In this document: positions 25,788-35,171 of the stretch, one piece after another
Layout: every line of letters begins with the position of its first letter
Numbering within the stretch: position 1 is the stretch's first letter
Assembly (NCBI GenBank): GCA_021820485.1
Contig: JAKADO010000015.1
Span: 1 to 41,935, forward strand
From: Bacillota bacterium
GTDB lineage: Bacteria > Bacillota > Sulfobacillia > Sulfobacillales > Sulfobacillaceae
DNA: 41,935 bases
Direction of reading: 5' to 3'
Notes under the pieces: model-generated
Told to the model about the DNA's origin: nothing
The model's database searches: none
What the model saw: only the letters and a program-made list of their open reading frames with translations
Translations under genes and position numbers: made by a program

Positions 25788-27584
25788 TCATTCGGCGGGA
25801 GGCGTCATCATTGGGGATCCCGGTTCTCCCTCCGGGAAAATCAGCGACCGCAGGGCATCTATGATTTGCTGCGGTTCCGTGACGGGGGCGGCGCATGCCG
25901 TGCCTCGGCAGATGTAGAGTGCCGGCAACGGGATTTCAGGAAGTCCCGAGGCGGAAAATTCCCGAGTGCCCACCGGCCAGGTGCGGATGCCGCGACGCCG
26001 GTCAAAGACGCCAAACATGGCTCGGCGCAATTCCGCCCCAGAATGGCTGGCTGAATCCACAATGGTGGCAGTGAGTTCCGGTGCTTCAGCCATGTCGGTG
26101 GCCAACGCCCACGAGGCCCCGAAGATGCCTTGATCCTTCGCATATGGGGCGAGGGCCCCCAAGATGGCTCGGCCCTTGGCCACCTCGTCCTCGTCGTTTT
26201 CGATGGTGCCGATGCGCATCCAGACGCGTGCCATGACCGCGTTCTCCTTGAGCGGCTGCTGACGGTGCTTCAAGCGCCCCACAGCTTCTTCGTCGTTGCG
26301 CTCCACTTGGTCCCAGTACACGCGGCCCTCCCAGAGGTGCGCATCGGCCCATTCCAGCACTGTGTGGGCCCGCTCGAGGAACAGAGGGTCCCCTGTGTAT
26401 TCATAGCCATCCAAGAGCGCCAGCGCCACTTGGGCCACGTCGACCAGAAGTCCCGGCAGTTCCGGCTGGTCGCCGCGGTCGAGGTGGTAGAGGCCGGCTT
26501 CGTCATCCCACATGCGGTCATAGAGCGCCTCCAGCGCAGTCAAGGCGATGGGGCCATATTGTGTCGGGTTAATCAGGCTGGCCGCCAGCAATTGGCTCTG
26601 AATCATCAGGGCATTGGCATGCGTGTAGATGGTCGGGTCGACATAGGGTTCGGCGCGCTTCTCGCGCTCCTCCGGAGGCAATCGATAATATTCTTCGTCC
26701 GCGTCTTGGGAACCGCCCCACAGACCGTCATCCCCCATCAGCGCGCGGTTGGCCCACCCCAACAGGTGGTCGGCGATTTGCCGGTAGGCTTCGTCACCTA
26801 GTGTTTGAAAGGCGCGCAAATACAAATGCGCCAGGTCCGCGTTATCCTCCAGCATTTTTTCAAAATGCGGGATGGTCCATTCACGCGTGGTGGAGTATCG
26901 GAAAAACCCGCCTGCCGTTTGGTCATACACATTGGAGCCAGCCATGGCATCCAGTGTCCGAACCGCCATGCCCGCGAGCGAACCGTCGCCGGTAGCGGTG
27001 AAATGCGATAAGAGCAATTCCCACACGTCCGGTTGGGGGAACTTGGGCATGACGCCAATTCCGCCGTAGGCTCGGTCAAACTGCTGGCGTACGGCCTCAA
27101 TGATTTCTTCCAAGATGGCGTGGTCCGGGGTCGGGGTGTCCGCCAGGGCCGGAAGCGTCGGCTCGGTCAACTGGTTGCCAATCGAGGACCGGTTTTGTTC
27201 CCAGTATTGTTCCACTTGGTCCAAGAGCGCGATCATTTGATCCGGGGGGACATAGGTGCCGCCGGTAATAATTTCGCCGGCCGGGGTTAGAATGGCGGTG
27301 GTGGGCCATCCCCCCATGTTGTAGCGCATGTTGACGTCGGGCCGCTGGTCATTGTCGACACGAACGGGCAGGAGACGCTCATTGATGCGTTGAATAATGC
27401 GAGGATCTGAATAGGTGGTCTCATCCATTACATGGCACCAATGGCACCATACGGCGGAAATGGAGAGTAAAATAGGCTTATCTTGGGTTTGAGCTTCGTG
27501 AAATGCGTCAGCGCCCCAAGGGCGCCATTGAATTTCGTGGGCCCGATTGGGTCTTGGACTGAAACGAAAGAGGGAATCTGGCAT
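25788..27584 (-). CDS. DUF255 thioredoxin-domain protein (YyaL/SSP411-like)
   Basis: A 598-residue protein. Residues about 5-160 form a thioredoxin-like DUF255 domain with the family hallmark WCHWCHVM; CxxC is at 47-50. The rest, about 170-598, is an (alpha/alpha) barrel-like domain similar to N-acylglucosamine epimerases and cellobiose epimerases (YGGIGVMPKFPQP, GGFFRYSTTREWTIPHFEKMLEDNADL). The family is widespread, human SPATA20 included, but its biochemical role is not established. The start ATG 27584 follows AAAGGA; upstream in-frame codons give a worse fit. It is a single gene facing rsfS, with a terminator after it. Confidence 0.88.
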   Translation of the reverse strand: MPDSLFRFSPRPNRAHEIQWRPWGADAFHEAQTQDKPILLSISAVWCHWCHVMDETTYSDPRIIQRINERLLPVRVDNDQRPDVNMRYNMGGWPTTAILTPAGEIITGGTYVPPDQMIALLDQVEQYWEQNRSSIGNQLTEPTLPALADTPTPDHAILEEIIEAVRQQFDRAYGGIGVMPKFPQPDVWELLLSHFTATGDGSLAGMAVRTLDAMAGSNVYDQTAGGFFRYSTTREWTIPHFEKMLEDNADLAHLYLRAFQTLGDEAYRQIADHLLGWANRALMGDDGLWGGSQDADEEYYRLPPEEREKRAEPYVDPTIYTHANALMIQSQLLAASLINPTQYGPIALTALEALYDRMWDDEAGLYHLDRGDQPELPGLLVDVAQVALALLDGYEYTGDPLFLERAHTVLEWADAHLWEGRVYWDQVERNDEEAVGRLKHRQQPLKENAVMARVWMRIGTIENDEDEVAKGRAILGALAPYAKDQGIFGASWALATDMAEAPELTATIVDSASHSGAELRRAMFGVFDRRRGIRTWPVGTREFSASGLPEIPLPALYICRGTACAAPVTEPQQIIDALRSLIFPEGEPGSPMMTPPAE

Positions 27585-27674
27585 GCTGGTCATCCTTTCT
27601 AAGTCGGCCGATACTCGCATGTTCCATCATACCAATCTTTACCCCAATTGGGTGAGCTTATCCGAGTGTAGGCG

Positions 27675-28385
27675 ATGATGGATCATCCGGTAATCGTTGG
27701 CACTGGACTGAGTTCCGCGTTGGGCCGCGCGCTGGTGGAGCGGATCGCGCCAGCGTGGCAAGTCGTGGCACTGGGACGCACGCCGCTGGAGGGCCCCGGG
27801 ATGACGTGGCTGTCAATGGATTTTCGGGATTCGCCAGAGGTGTGGAAACCGGCGATGACAACCTGGTTGGAGCGCGAGAAGCCGCGTGTGGCGGCATTTG
27901 TGCATGGGGCCGGCCTGGTCTACAGCGACCACACGGAAGCCACCACGGCGGACGAATGGACCAGCATGCTGGGAGTGAATCTGACCTCTGCCTTTGTGCT
28001 CGGGAAGCTGTTGTCCCCCTATTTCGTCGAAGGGGCGCGGGTGGTGCTGGTGGGAAGCGTGGATGCCCGCTATGCCAGCTCGGCAGGCCCCGCAGCAGGC
28101 TACGGCGCCGCGAAAGCCGGGCTGTATGGCTTGGTGCGTCATTGGGCGGCGGAATGGGGTGCCCGGTCAATCCGGGTCAACGGGGTGGCTCCGGGAGCGC
28201 TTGAGGAAGGCAGCGGGCCCCAGTCTGATTCGGTGAGGGCAGCGCTTGAGCCGCGCATTGCTCTCCGACGCATGGGCCGGGCTGACGAGGTGGCGTCGGT
28301 CGTCGCGTTTCTCCTCAGCGACGAGAGCAGCTATATGACGGGATGCTGGATACCGGTCGATGGCGGTCTCAATTTGACCTACTAA
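27675..28385 (+). CDS. Short-chain dehydrogenase/reductase
   Basis: A 236-residue classical SDR with a nucleotide-binding N-terminus (VIVGTGLSSALGRALVERI), HGAG for the NAG-type motif, NLTSAFVLGK, catalytic Ser in VGSVDAR, YGAAKAG (YxxxK), and the terminal SYMTGCWIPVDGGLNLTY typical of oxidoreductases of the FabG type. The substrate is unknown. ATG 27675, or 27678 in the same frame, is preceded by a modest GAGTG. It is divergent from the DUF255 gene and followed after 16 bp by the exonuclease pair. Confidence 0.85.
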   Translation: MMDHPVIVGTGLSSALGRALVERIAPAWQVVALGRTPLEGPGMTWLSMDFRDSPEVWKPAMTTWLEREKPRVAAFVHGAGLVYSDHTEATTADEWTSMLGVNLTSAFVLGKLLSPYFVEGARVVLVGSVDARYASSAGPAAGYGAAKAGLYGLVRHWAAEWGARSIRVNGVAPGALEEGSGPQSDSVRAALEPRIALRRMGRADEVASVVAFLLSDESSYMTGCWIPVDGGLNLTY

Positions 28386-28401
28386 TGAATGGCGGTGCAT
28401 T

Positions 28402-29628
28402 GTGTTTCGATTTCTCCACATGGCGGATGTCCACTTGGATACGCCTTTTCGCGGCATCAGCCAGAGCTGGCCGCATCTTGCCGAGGAACTGAGCCAGGCG
28501 ACCGTTGCGAGCTTCGATCACTTGGTGGGTCGGGCGATTGAGGAGCGCGTGGACTTCGTCATCATCGCGGGCGATCTCTACGATTCCCGGGAACATTCCA
28601 TGCGAGCGCGGCTTCAGGCTCATCGCCAGTTTGACCGGCTGGCCGACCATGGCATTCGGGTCTATTTGGCCCACGGCAATCACGACCCGTGGGATCCTGG
28701 CGGCATGCGCTGGCCGCAGAATGTGCACGTCTTCCCAGCGGGCCGGGTGGGCCGGTTCACTGCCTTTCAGGGGAAGGACGCCATTGCCGAAATACAAGGC
28801 ATGTCGTACCCCGAGAGCGCCGTCAAGGAGAACTGGGTGCCTCAGTTCGTGCCCGAGAGCACCGCGCCTTTTCACATCGCCGTGCTGCACGCCAACGTGG
28901 ATGGGCAGCCAGGGCATGACAACTATGCGCCGGCGCGGTTGTCCGAGATGATCCAATCGGGCTTTGACTATTGGGCGCTCGGGCATGTGCATACCCGCCA
29001 GGTGCTGTCGGCACATCCTTGGGTGGTCTATCCCGGCAACACACAGGGACGGCACATTTTAGAGAGCGGCATCAAAGGTGCGTATTTGGTCTCTGTGGAT
29101 GACCGCCACGGGGTCTCGCTGGACTTCGAACCGGCGTCGCGCATCCTATGGCAAACCATCCGGATTGAAGGCCGCTCCGTGCCGGACGAAGGAGCGTTGG
29201 TACGGGTTGTGGGCGACGCGCTCGACCAACTGGACGCGCCCCTTCCGGTCATCGTCCGCATTGAGGTGCAAGAACCGAGCGAGCGGCTGGCGCGGGAACT
29301 CATGCGGGCGGAGGATCGCCAAGCCTTCTTGCGGCAATGGATTCCCAACGTTGGGCAATCATCATGGACCATGGTGGCGGATATCGTGTTCCGCGCTTCG
29401 GCGGTCAACTCCGCCTTCGAGGGAACGAAGGATTTTTGGAGTGAGACGTTGCGTCAACTGGATCGCTTGATGGATGACGAGGAGGCGCTTCTCGATGTGC
29501 TGCGGCCGCTCTTTGCGCGACCCAGCATGAAGGGCTTGAGAGCGCGGCTCATCGGGGAGGAAGGCCGAACTGCCTTGAGGGAATCTACCCACAGCGCGGT
29601 CAAGGCATGGATCGAGGGAGAGGGCTAG
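28402..29628 (+). CDS. Metallophosphoesterase, YhaO/SbcD-like DNA repair exonuclease subunit
   Basis: A 408-residue protein with the full calcineurin-type metal set in the N-terminal half: HMADVHLD (Asp9, His11), IIAGDLYDS, LAHGNHDPW, LHANVDG and YWALGHVHTRQ. The C-terminal part is a capping/ATPase-contact region. In Firmicutes YhaO pairs with the SMC-like YhaN, and here that gene starts 2 bp after the stop. By analogy with SbcCD/Mre11-Rad50 it would be a nuclease for DNA ends or hairpins. The start is GTG 28402; the ribosome site is weak. Confidence 0.88.
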   Translation: MFRFLHMADVHLDTPFRGISQSWPHLAEELSQATVASFDHLVGRAIEERVDFVIIAGDLYDSREHSMRARLQAHRQFDRLADHGIRVYLAHGNHDPWDPGGMRWPQNVHVFPAGRVGRFTAFQGKDAIAEIQGMSYPESAVKENWVPQFVPESTAPFHIAVLHANVDGQPGHDNYAPARLSEMIQSGFDYWALGHVHTRQVLSAHPWVVYPGNTQGRHILESGIKGAYLVSVDDRHGVSLDFEPASRILWQTIRIEGRSVPDEGALVRVVGDALDQLDAPLPVIVRIEVQEPSERLARELMRAEDRQAFLRQWIPNVGQSSWTMVADIVFRASAVNSAFEGTKDFWSETLRQLDRLMDDEEALLDVLRPLFARPSMKGLRARLIGEEGRTALRESTHSAVKAWIEGEG

Positions 29629-29629
29629 C

Positions 29630-32485
29630 GTGCAAATTCAGCGATTGATCATGGAACGCTGTGGTGCGTTTCACGGGGTGGAAATCGGCCCCCTGCCAGC
29701 TGGGCTCTCTCTTTGGTATGGTCCCAACGAGGCGGGGAAGAGCACCATGCTGGACTTCATTCGCATTATGCTGTGGGGACTTCAAAGCCACAGCTATGCC
29801 CGGTACCGGGAGTCGGGTGTCGCCGGCGAGCTCTGGCTGCAGGAGGGCGTCCATGAACTGCGCATCATCCGTCAAAAGCAGGCGCGCTGGATGCTGGACG
29901 GCTCTCCAGTCCGAGCCGATCTCCTGCAGAGTTGGTTGAACCACGTCTCTATGAATGTCTTTGAGTCGCTCTATGCCTTTGGCCTCGGTGAGCTGCAAGC
30001 CTTCGAGACATTGGATCAGGATGAGGTGCGCGGACGGATCTACAGTGCGGGACTGGGAACCGGGGCGGTCTCCATCGTGGAGTTTCAGAATCGGCTATTG
30101 AAGGAACGGCAGGCGCTGTTCCTTCCCAAAGGAGAAAAGCCGGCACTCAACCAGGCCATCCAGCGGTTGGAGCAGCTGCAGCAAGAGCTGGCCGCCCACC
30201 ACAAAGATTGGAGTCACTATCAGGTGTGGCGTGAGCAACAGGAAACGATTCGGACACGCATGCAGACGTTGGACCACGATGTGATTCCCGAGTGGGAGGC
30301 GGTGAGGGCGCGGCTGGATCGCCGACTGGCCAGGCATGCGGAGGGGTTTCGTTGGCAGGCGCTCTCCCGTCAGTTTCAGCAGTATGGAGCGGTTTCGTAC
30401 GGGGAATCTGAGCTTCCGGAAGTCATTGAGGCGGCCTTTCAGGCCCGAGAGGCCTCGCGGCACGCCCTGGAAGCCCGCCGTGAGGCGTTGGCCGAGGCGG
30501 AGGCGTTGCTGGCTCCCTTTCAGGCTCAGGGGGCATGGCATGAAGCCTGGGGACAGGAGTTGGACGGATGGATTGGGCGGCTCGATGGACTTGGCGATGC
30601 TTGGGACGCCGCACAAGAGCGCCGGGCCGAAGCGGAGAGTGCGTTGGCTGCCGCGCTGGAAGCCTTCCCGGAACCGCTGGTTGACCGGGTGATGGCTGGC
30701 GAGCCGCCATTGAAGCGTGCCATTGAGGGAGCCTGGCGTGTCCGGGAGCAAGCCAGGCAAAACGTGCGCGCAGGTGACGAGGTGCGGGCGCGAGCGGCCG
30801 GCCAGCTCGAGGCCGTCGAGTCGTCCGCCATAAAACCGCCTCAAATAGCGACGCTCGAAGAGCTTGGCGCTCTTGAAGCGCGCTTTCGCGACGCGCTGAG
30901 CTTGCATCCCGTGCGGTTGGGGATTGAGGTGGGGCTCCTGGCTTCCGCAATCCTCCTGACGGTATTGGCGGGCCTTCTGCACCCCACCATGGCGGCCGCC
31001 GTTGTGCTGGGCGCTGTGGTGGTTCTTATGGCCACTTTGATGGTTATCGCGGTGCGGCGCAGTCGACAGGCTCAGGGCCGATTGGAGGCGATGCAATTGG
31101 TGGCGGAACGGCTGGCCATGCCGCGCGGCTCATCGGCATCAGCCATCGCTGAGGCGCTTGATCGCTTGCGCTCGGCCATACCCCAATACCAGCAGCATGT
31201 GGACCAGCGGGAGACAGCGCGGCGAAAACTTATCGAAGAGGAGCGCGTGCGGGACGCACTGGGCCAGCAATTGGCGGAGGCCGAGGCGGCTTGGGAGAAT
31301 CTCCTGAATCCTTTGGGTCTTTCAGGATGGCAGGGCGAGGATGTTGCCGACATCTTGGACGAGTTGCCAGCGCTGGAGTCGTGGAGAGCCCGGTTGCGGT
31401 CGGCGGGTCAGGTGCTGGAGAAGGTTGAGGCGGATTGGGCGCCGTTTTTGGGGGCCATCCGACCGGCGCTGATGCAACTCGGACTGCGCCCCGACTGGCG
31501 TCCTGACGAATGGCGGGTATTAAGGCACGAATTGTCCCGGGTGCACGACGGGCTTCGAGAATGGACGCAAAAGGCTGAACACCGCGCTCGCGCCCTCAGC
31601 CAGCATGAGGCCGCGCGACTCCTTCTCGAGCGCGACGAGGGGTTCCTGACGCATGCGTTGGGCAAGGCGGGCCTTGACTCCTATGCGGCATTTGAATCCG
31701 AGAAACGGCGTGCCGAAGAGCGCCGGCAGCTCCACTCCCGAATCGCGGAGATTGAGGCGGGGTGGCAGGCCTTGCCAGAGGCTGACCAAGCGTGGCTCCG
31801 GAGCTTGACGGAAGCGGGCCTCGAAGCCGCGGAACAGGAGCTGGCGGAAGCGGACCGACGCTTGGAGGAGGCGCGGACAGAGCGGCTACGGCTGGAAACG
31901 GAGCTGGCGCACGTTGAGGTGTCGTTGCGTCAATTGGAGGATGATGGCGAGGCCTCGTGGCTTCGCCAGCAAATCGCCACCACCGAGGCGGAGATTGAGG
32001 GGTTGGCACGGGACTGGGCGCGGATTGCCATTCTTGAGACCGCGGTGCAAAAAAGTCGCCAAGTGTTTGAGAACGAGCGACAGCCGGCCGTGATGCAGCG
32101 GGCGGAGGCCTATTTTGCCGAGATGACCGGAGGGCGGTATGGCCGCGTGCGAGCCCTAATGGACGGCAAGGCCAGTCTCGAGGTTGAGGGGGTGAATGGC
32201 CACCGGCTTCGCCCGGAGCAGTTGTCAAGGGGCACCCAGGAGCAATTGTACCTCGCGATGCGGCTCGCCTGGATTGAGGCCATGGGTGACCGAGAGGAAC
32301 ATGCCATGCCGCTCTTGTTTGATGATATTCTGGTGAATTTCGACCCGGAACGCACCCATCGAACGCTGCAAGTGCTGAATGAGGTGGCCAAGAACCGGCA
32401 GGTGATGATGTGGACCTGCCACCCCCACATTGCCGAGGCGGCAGCTCAACTCGGGGCCCACATATGGCGGGACAATGCCTCGTAA
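29630..32485 (+). CDS. YhaN-like SMC/SbcC-type AAA ATPase with central membrane segments
   Basis: A 951-residue Rad50/SbcC-related ATPase. Walker A GPNEAGKST is at 31-39, the signature LSRGTQEQLYLAMRL is near 865, and Walker B MPLLFDDILVNFD is near 893. The middle is long coiled coil rich in Glu, Arg, Ala and Leu. Two adjacent hydrophobic stretches at about 424-470 (LGIEVGLLASAILLTVLAGLL and AAAVVLGAVVVLMATLMVIAV) probably form a membrane hairpin, a feature of YhaN proteins that sets them apart from SbcC. It would tether the nuclease complex with YhaO to the membrane. The GTG start lies 2 bp after yhaO. Confidence 0.87.
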   Translation: MQIQRLIMERCGAFHGVEIGPLPAGLSLWYGPNEAGKSTMLDFIRIMLWGLQSHSYARYRESGVAGELWLQEGVHELRIIRQKQARWMLDGSPVRADLLQSWLNHVSMNVFESLYAFGLGELQAFETLDQDEVRGRIYSAGLGTGAVSIVEFQNRLLKERQALFLPKGEKPALNQAIQRLEQLQQELAAHHKDWSHYQVWREQQETIRTRMQTLDHDVIPEWEAVRARLDRRLARHAEGFRWQALSRQFQQYGAVSYGESELPEVIEAAFQAREASRHALEARREALAEAEALLAPFQAQGAWHEAWGQELDGWIGRLDGLGDAWDAAQERRAEAESALAAALEAFPEPLVDRVMAGEPPLKRAIEGAWRVREQARQNVRAGDEVRARAAGQLEAVESSAIKPPQIATLEELGALEARFRDALSLHPVRLGIEVGLLASAILLTVLAGLLHPTMAAAVVLGAVVVLMATLMVIAVRRSRQAQGRLEAMQLVAERLAMPRGSSASAIAEALDRLRSAIPQYQQHVDQRETARRKLIEEERVRDALGQQLAEAEAAWENLLNPLGLSGWQGEDVADILDELPALESWRARLRSAGQVLEKVEADWAPFLGAIRPALMQLGLRPDWRPDEWRVLRHELSRVHDGLREWTQKAEHRARALSQHEAARLLLERDEGFLTHALGKAGLDSYAAFESEKRRAEERRQLHSRIAEIEAGWQALPEADQAWLRSLTEAGLEAAEQELAEADRRLEEARTERLRLETELAHVEVSLRQLEDDGEASWLRQQIATTEAEIEGLARDWARIAILETAVQKSRQVFENERQPAVMQRAEAYFAEMTGGRYGRVRALMDGKASLEVEGVNGHRLRPEQLSRGTQEQLYLAMRLAWIEAMGDREEHAMPLLFDDILVNFDPERTHRTLQVLNEVAKNRQVMMWTCHPHIAEAAAQLGAHIWRDNAS

Positions 32486-32489
32486 GGGG

Positions 32490-34727
32490 CTAGCGGCGCT
32501 CCTGCAGCACCAGGTGCGCGCCGGCTGTCAAGGAGAGCATCATGAGATGCGGTGAGAGGAGCTCCGTCAATTCCGCGTGATTCAGCGATGCGGGCTTGGT
32601 TGAGGCCACCCAAATGGCGCCGTGAGCCTCGCCGCCGATGAGGATCGGCATAGCCGCGATCTGGTGTTCGGGGGTTTTGTTCTCACGAATCACCACGCAC
32701 CGCTTCCGGACCGCGTCATGGCTCGCCTCGAGAACAGTCTCCCGATATGCTTCCGGAATGGGATCTTGAGAATCGGCAGGCGTGAGCGTGCCTGACTGGA
32801 GCGTCAAGAGGCCGGACAACTCCCCATCCATGACGCGGCAAACCGCCTCTTCCACGAGGGCGTATCCCTCTTGGGCAGAGGCCGTCATGAGGCGCGGGAG
32901 GAGACTGACAATGACGTCGGTCTTCTCGTGAACATAGCGTTGATGGGTGCCATGCTCCTCCTGCCATTTCAGGATGATGGCCGTAGCCAAGGACGCCAGC
33001 GCTTCCAAGCGACGAATGCGGCCGGCTTCAAATCCATACCTGTGGCTGTGGTACACCTTGAGAATGCCCAGCATGGTGCCGTTGGAAATAAGGGGCAGGC
33101 CGAGCGCGGCTTGAATGCCGTCGGCGAGCATCTCCTGACGCCAAGGGGTCAATGTGGGCTCCAAGGTGATGTCTTGAATCACAACCGGCTGCTGCAGGCG
33201 CAGCACTTGGCCCACCGGTCCGCGCCCATCGTCCGTGCGGGGATCAAAGAGGTCCATGCGGTCGAACTCGAAGGACTCCTTGGCCGCTGTGACGGCGTGC
33301 AGCGTCTCCGGCGTCAGAAGGCCGATGTAGCCCAAGTGTCCGCCGCTGACCGACAAGGCGGCCTCCATCACCTTGGCCAGCAGCGAGTCCAGATCTTCCT
33401 GAACAACCAGACTGGAGATCGCTTCAAAAAGCGGTTCGCCTACACCCGGTGTCTCCGCTTCAAGGCCTGGGGCACTCGAAAAGGTGCCCAATGCCATCAG
33501 GCGCGCCAATCCTTCCGCAATCTTGATTTCCTGCGGGCGAATTTGCAGCGGCCGGTGATATGCAATGACGAGCAGAGACTGGCTCTGGGCGCGATCCGTC
33601 ACCGGCACCAACATCATGGATTGATACTGGAGACGGGGACCAAGCGGCGAGGCTGCGCACTCCGCAGCAGTTTGGAAAATGATGGTCCGCCGCTGCACCA
33701 TGGCGTGATAGCTGGGGTTGGGGTTGCTGAATGAGACAACTTGCAGATCGTCCGGTAAATCGGGCAGGGCATATTTGAGGCGGAGCCATTCGCCGTCAGG
33801 CTTCCACCAACTGACAGCATCGGCGGCCAAGAGACGTCCGGCGAGATGCACGATATGGCTGACCAAGCCTTCGCCCGAGCCCACGCCGTCGATGAGGCGG
33901 TGAGCGGTGTTGATGAAGGACTGCAGCTGTTCATACTCATCCGGGATGTGCCGCCGGACATCGAGCGGAATCCGGTGCCGTTTGACCTTGAGGTGCGATT
34001 TGGGACGTCCCAGCAAATGGCCTTGTCCCAGCGAAATGCCTAACTCGTGCAGGGCGGCGAGTTCGGCCGGGGTTTCGATGCCTTCCGCCAACAGTTGCAA
34101 TTGTCCAGAACGCCCGGCAAATAATACAGTGCTTTCCACCAAGGCGTGCTTGGCCGCGTTTTTGTCAATGTCCCGGACCAAATTCAGATCAATCTTGGCG
34201 TAATCAGGTTGCAGGCTGACGAGGCGGTTGAGGCCTGAATAGCCGGCACCGAAGTCATCCAGGGCGATTTTCATGTTGGCATCGCGATACGGCATCAAGA
34301 GGCTCTCCAAATCAATCGCCTCGGGAATGGATTCCCGCTCCGAGATTTCGATCACCACTTGGGCGGGTTTAATGCGAATGCCCGGCGCCCGAAAGGCGTC
34401 AAAGATAAAGTCCGGATTCAAGAGGGTCAAGGGCGAAAAATTGATGAACAGCCGGAGCGCCTCGGGATAGTTTAGTTGGCTGGCGCTGTTCAGAATCGCC
34501 GGCAGGGCGAAACGATCAAAGTCGGACAGTTGGTTGACCGTAGAAGCGGATTCCAACAAGATGCCAATGGGGATGGACTGCCGGTTCAATTGGGGTCGGC
34601 TGAGGGCCTCAAAGCCAAAAGCCTGGCCGCTGGGAATGTGCACCAAGGGTTGAAACACGACATTCAGCGCTGCGGCTTCTCTCCATGCCCCATACAGGCG
34701 TGAGAGATCCCAAACCGTCCGTTCCAT
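32490..34727 (-). CDS. EAL-domain cyclic-di-GMP phosphodiesterase with three GAF domains
   Basis: A 745-residue cytoplasmic protein. The EAL domain comes first (about 1-250) and keeps the catalytic and metal residues: Glu40 (FEALSRP), Asn in NFSP, Glu in EISERE, the Asp pair in DDFGAGYSGL, Lys in YAKIDL, Glu in AEGIET and Gln in QGHLLGRP. It should therefore hydrolyse c-di-GMP to pGpG. Three GAF sensor domains follow at roughly 265-410, 430-590 and 600-745. Having EAL N-terminal to three GAFs is an uncommon order. No membrane segment and no GGDEF partner are present. ATG 34727 follows AAGGGG. Signals bound by the GAFs are unknown. Confidence 0.88.
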   Translation of the reverse strand: MERTVWDLSRLYGAWREAAALNVVFQPLVHIPSGQAFGFEALSRPQLNRQSIPIGILLESASTVNQLSDFDRFALPAILNSASQLNYPEALRLFINFSPLTLLNPDFIFDAFRAPGIRIKPAQVVIEISERESIPEAIDLESLLMPYRDANMKIALDDFGAGYSGLNRLVSLQPDYAKIDLNLVRDIDKNAAKHALVESTVLFAGRSGQLQLLAEGIETPAELAALHELGISLGQGHLLGRPKSHLKVKRHRIPLDVRRHIPDEYEQLQSFINTAHRLIDGVGSGEGLVSHIVHLAGRLLAADAVSWWKPDGEWLRLKYALPDLPDDLQVVSFSNPNPSYHAMVQRRTIIFQTAAECAASPLGPRLQYQSMMLVPVTDRAQSQSLLVIAYHRPLQIRPQEIKIAEGLARLMALGTFSSAPGLEAETPGVGEPLFEAISSLVVQEDLDSLLAKVMEAALSVSGGHLGYIGLLTPETLHAVTAAKESFEFDRMDLFDPRTDDGRGPVGQVLRLQQPVVIQDITLEPTLTPWRQEMLADGIQAALGLPLISNGTMLGILKVYHSHRYGFEAGRIRRLEALASLATAIILKWQEEHGTHQRYVHEKTDVIVSLLPRLMTASAQEGYALVEEAVCRVMDGELSGLLTLQSGTLTPADSQDPIPEAYRETVLEASHDAVRKRCVVIRENKTPEHQIAAMPILIGGEAHGAIWVASTKPASLNHAELTELLSPHLMMLSLTAGAHLVLQERR

Positions 34728-34903
34728 ACCCAATCCCCTTCAACGTGATCGCAGGTCTCTGAAGCATCTCTGCATAATTCGACTGCAACCAGGAGAGTCC
34801 TCCTTTCGACAACACTTTTTTGCTTTAAGTGACGAATTTCGCAACGAGGGATCGTCCGAGCGGCAACAACGCTGGTGAATGGACGGCTCTATGCGCGACG
34901 CAT

Positions 34904-34932
34904 TTGCGTTTGCAGCGCAATTCCCTTAAAAT
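34904..34932 (+). promoter_or_regulatory. Candidate promoter for the leuS leader
   Basis: TTGCGT (34904-34909) and TAAAAT (34927-34932) with a 17-bp spacer lie just before the structured leader. In the 444-bp gap between the EAL gene and leuS I see this promoter, the T-box leader and no coding sequence. Confidence 0.5.
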
Positions 34933-34954
34933 AGCCAATAACAATAGCCTAGAT

Positions 34955-35154
34955 TGATGAACCCGACATACGAGACATATCGTGTCGCCCAGCGAGTTGG
35001 AAATGGTGTGAGCCAACCGGCAGATGTCTCTTCTCAGCGGGGGAGATCGCGGTCGAGCCCGTTAACGCTCAGTCAAGTGAGCCCTAAGCGCAGGGCTAAC
35101 CGGGGTGGTACCGCGGGTCAATGCTCGTCCCTAGTCTATGCTAGGGATTTTTTT
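34955..35154 (+). promoter_or_regulatory. T-box riboswitch leader of leuS
   Basis: The T-box core GGTGGTACCGCGG (35104-35116) is followed by a terminator with a seven-T run, and leuS begins 17 bp later. Upstream hairpins include CGACA/TGTCG with an inner CGA/TCG (about 34967-34990) and GTTGG/CCAAC just after it, consistent with Stem I. It should respond to uncharged tRNA-Leu; this is inferred from the downstream gene. CTC and CTT triplets occur near 35026, but I cannot prove which is the specifier. Confidence 0.9.
35128..35154 (+). terminator. T-box-regulated terminator of leuS
   Basis: TCCCTAG (35128-35134) pairs with CTAGGGA (35141-35147) over a 6-base loop, followed by TTTTTTT. Confidence 0.88.
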
Positions 35155-35171
35155 ATTGGAGGATGCGACTG

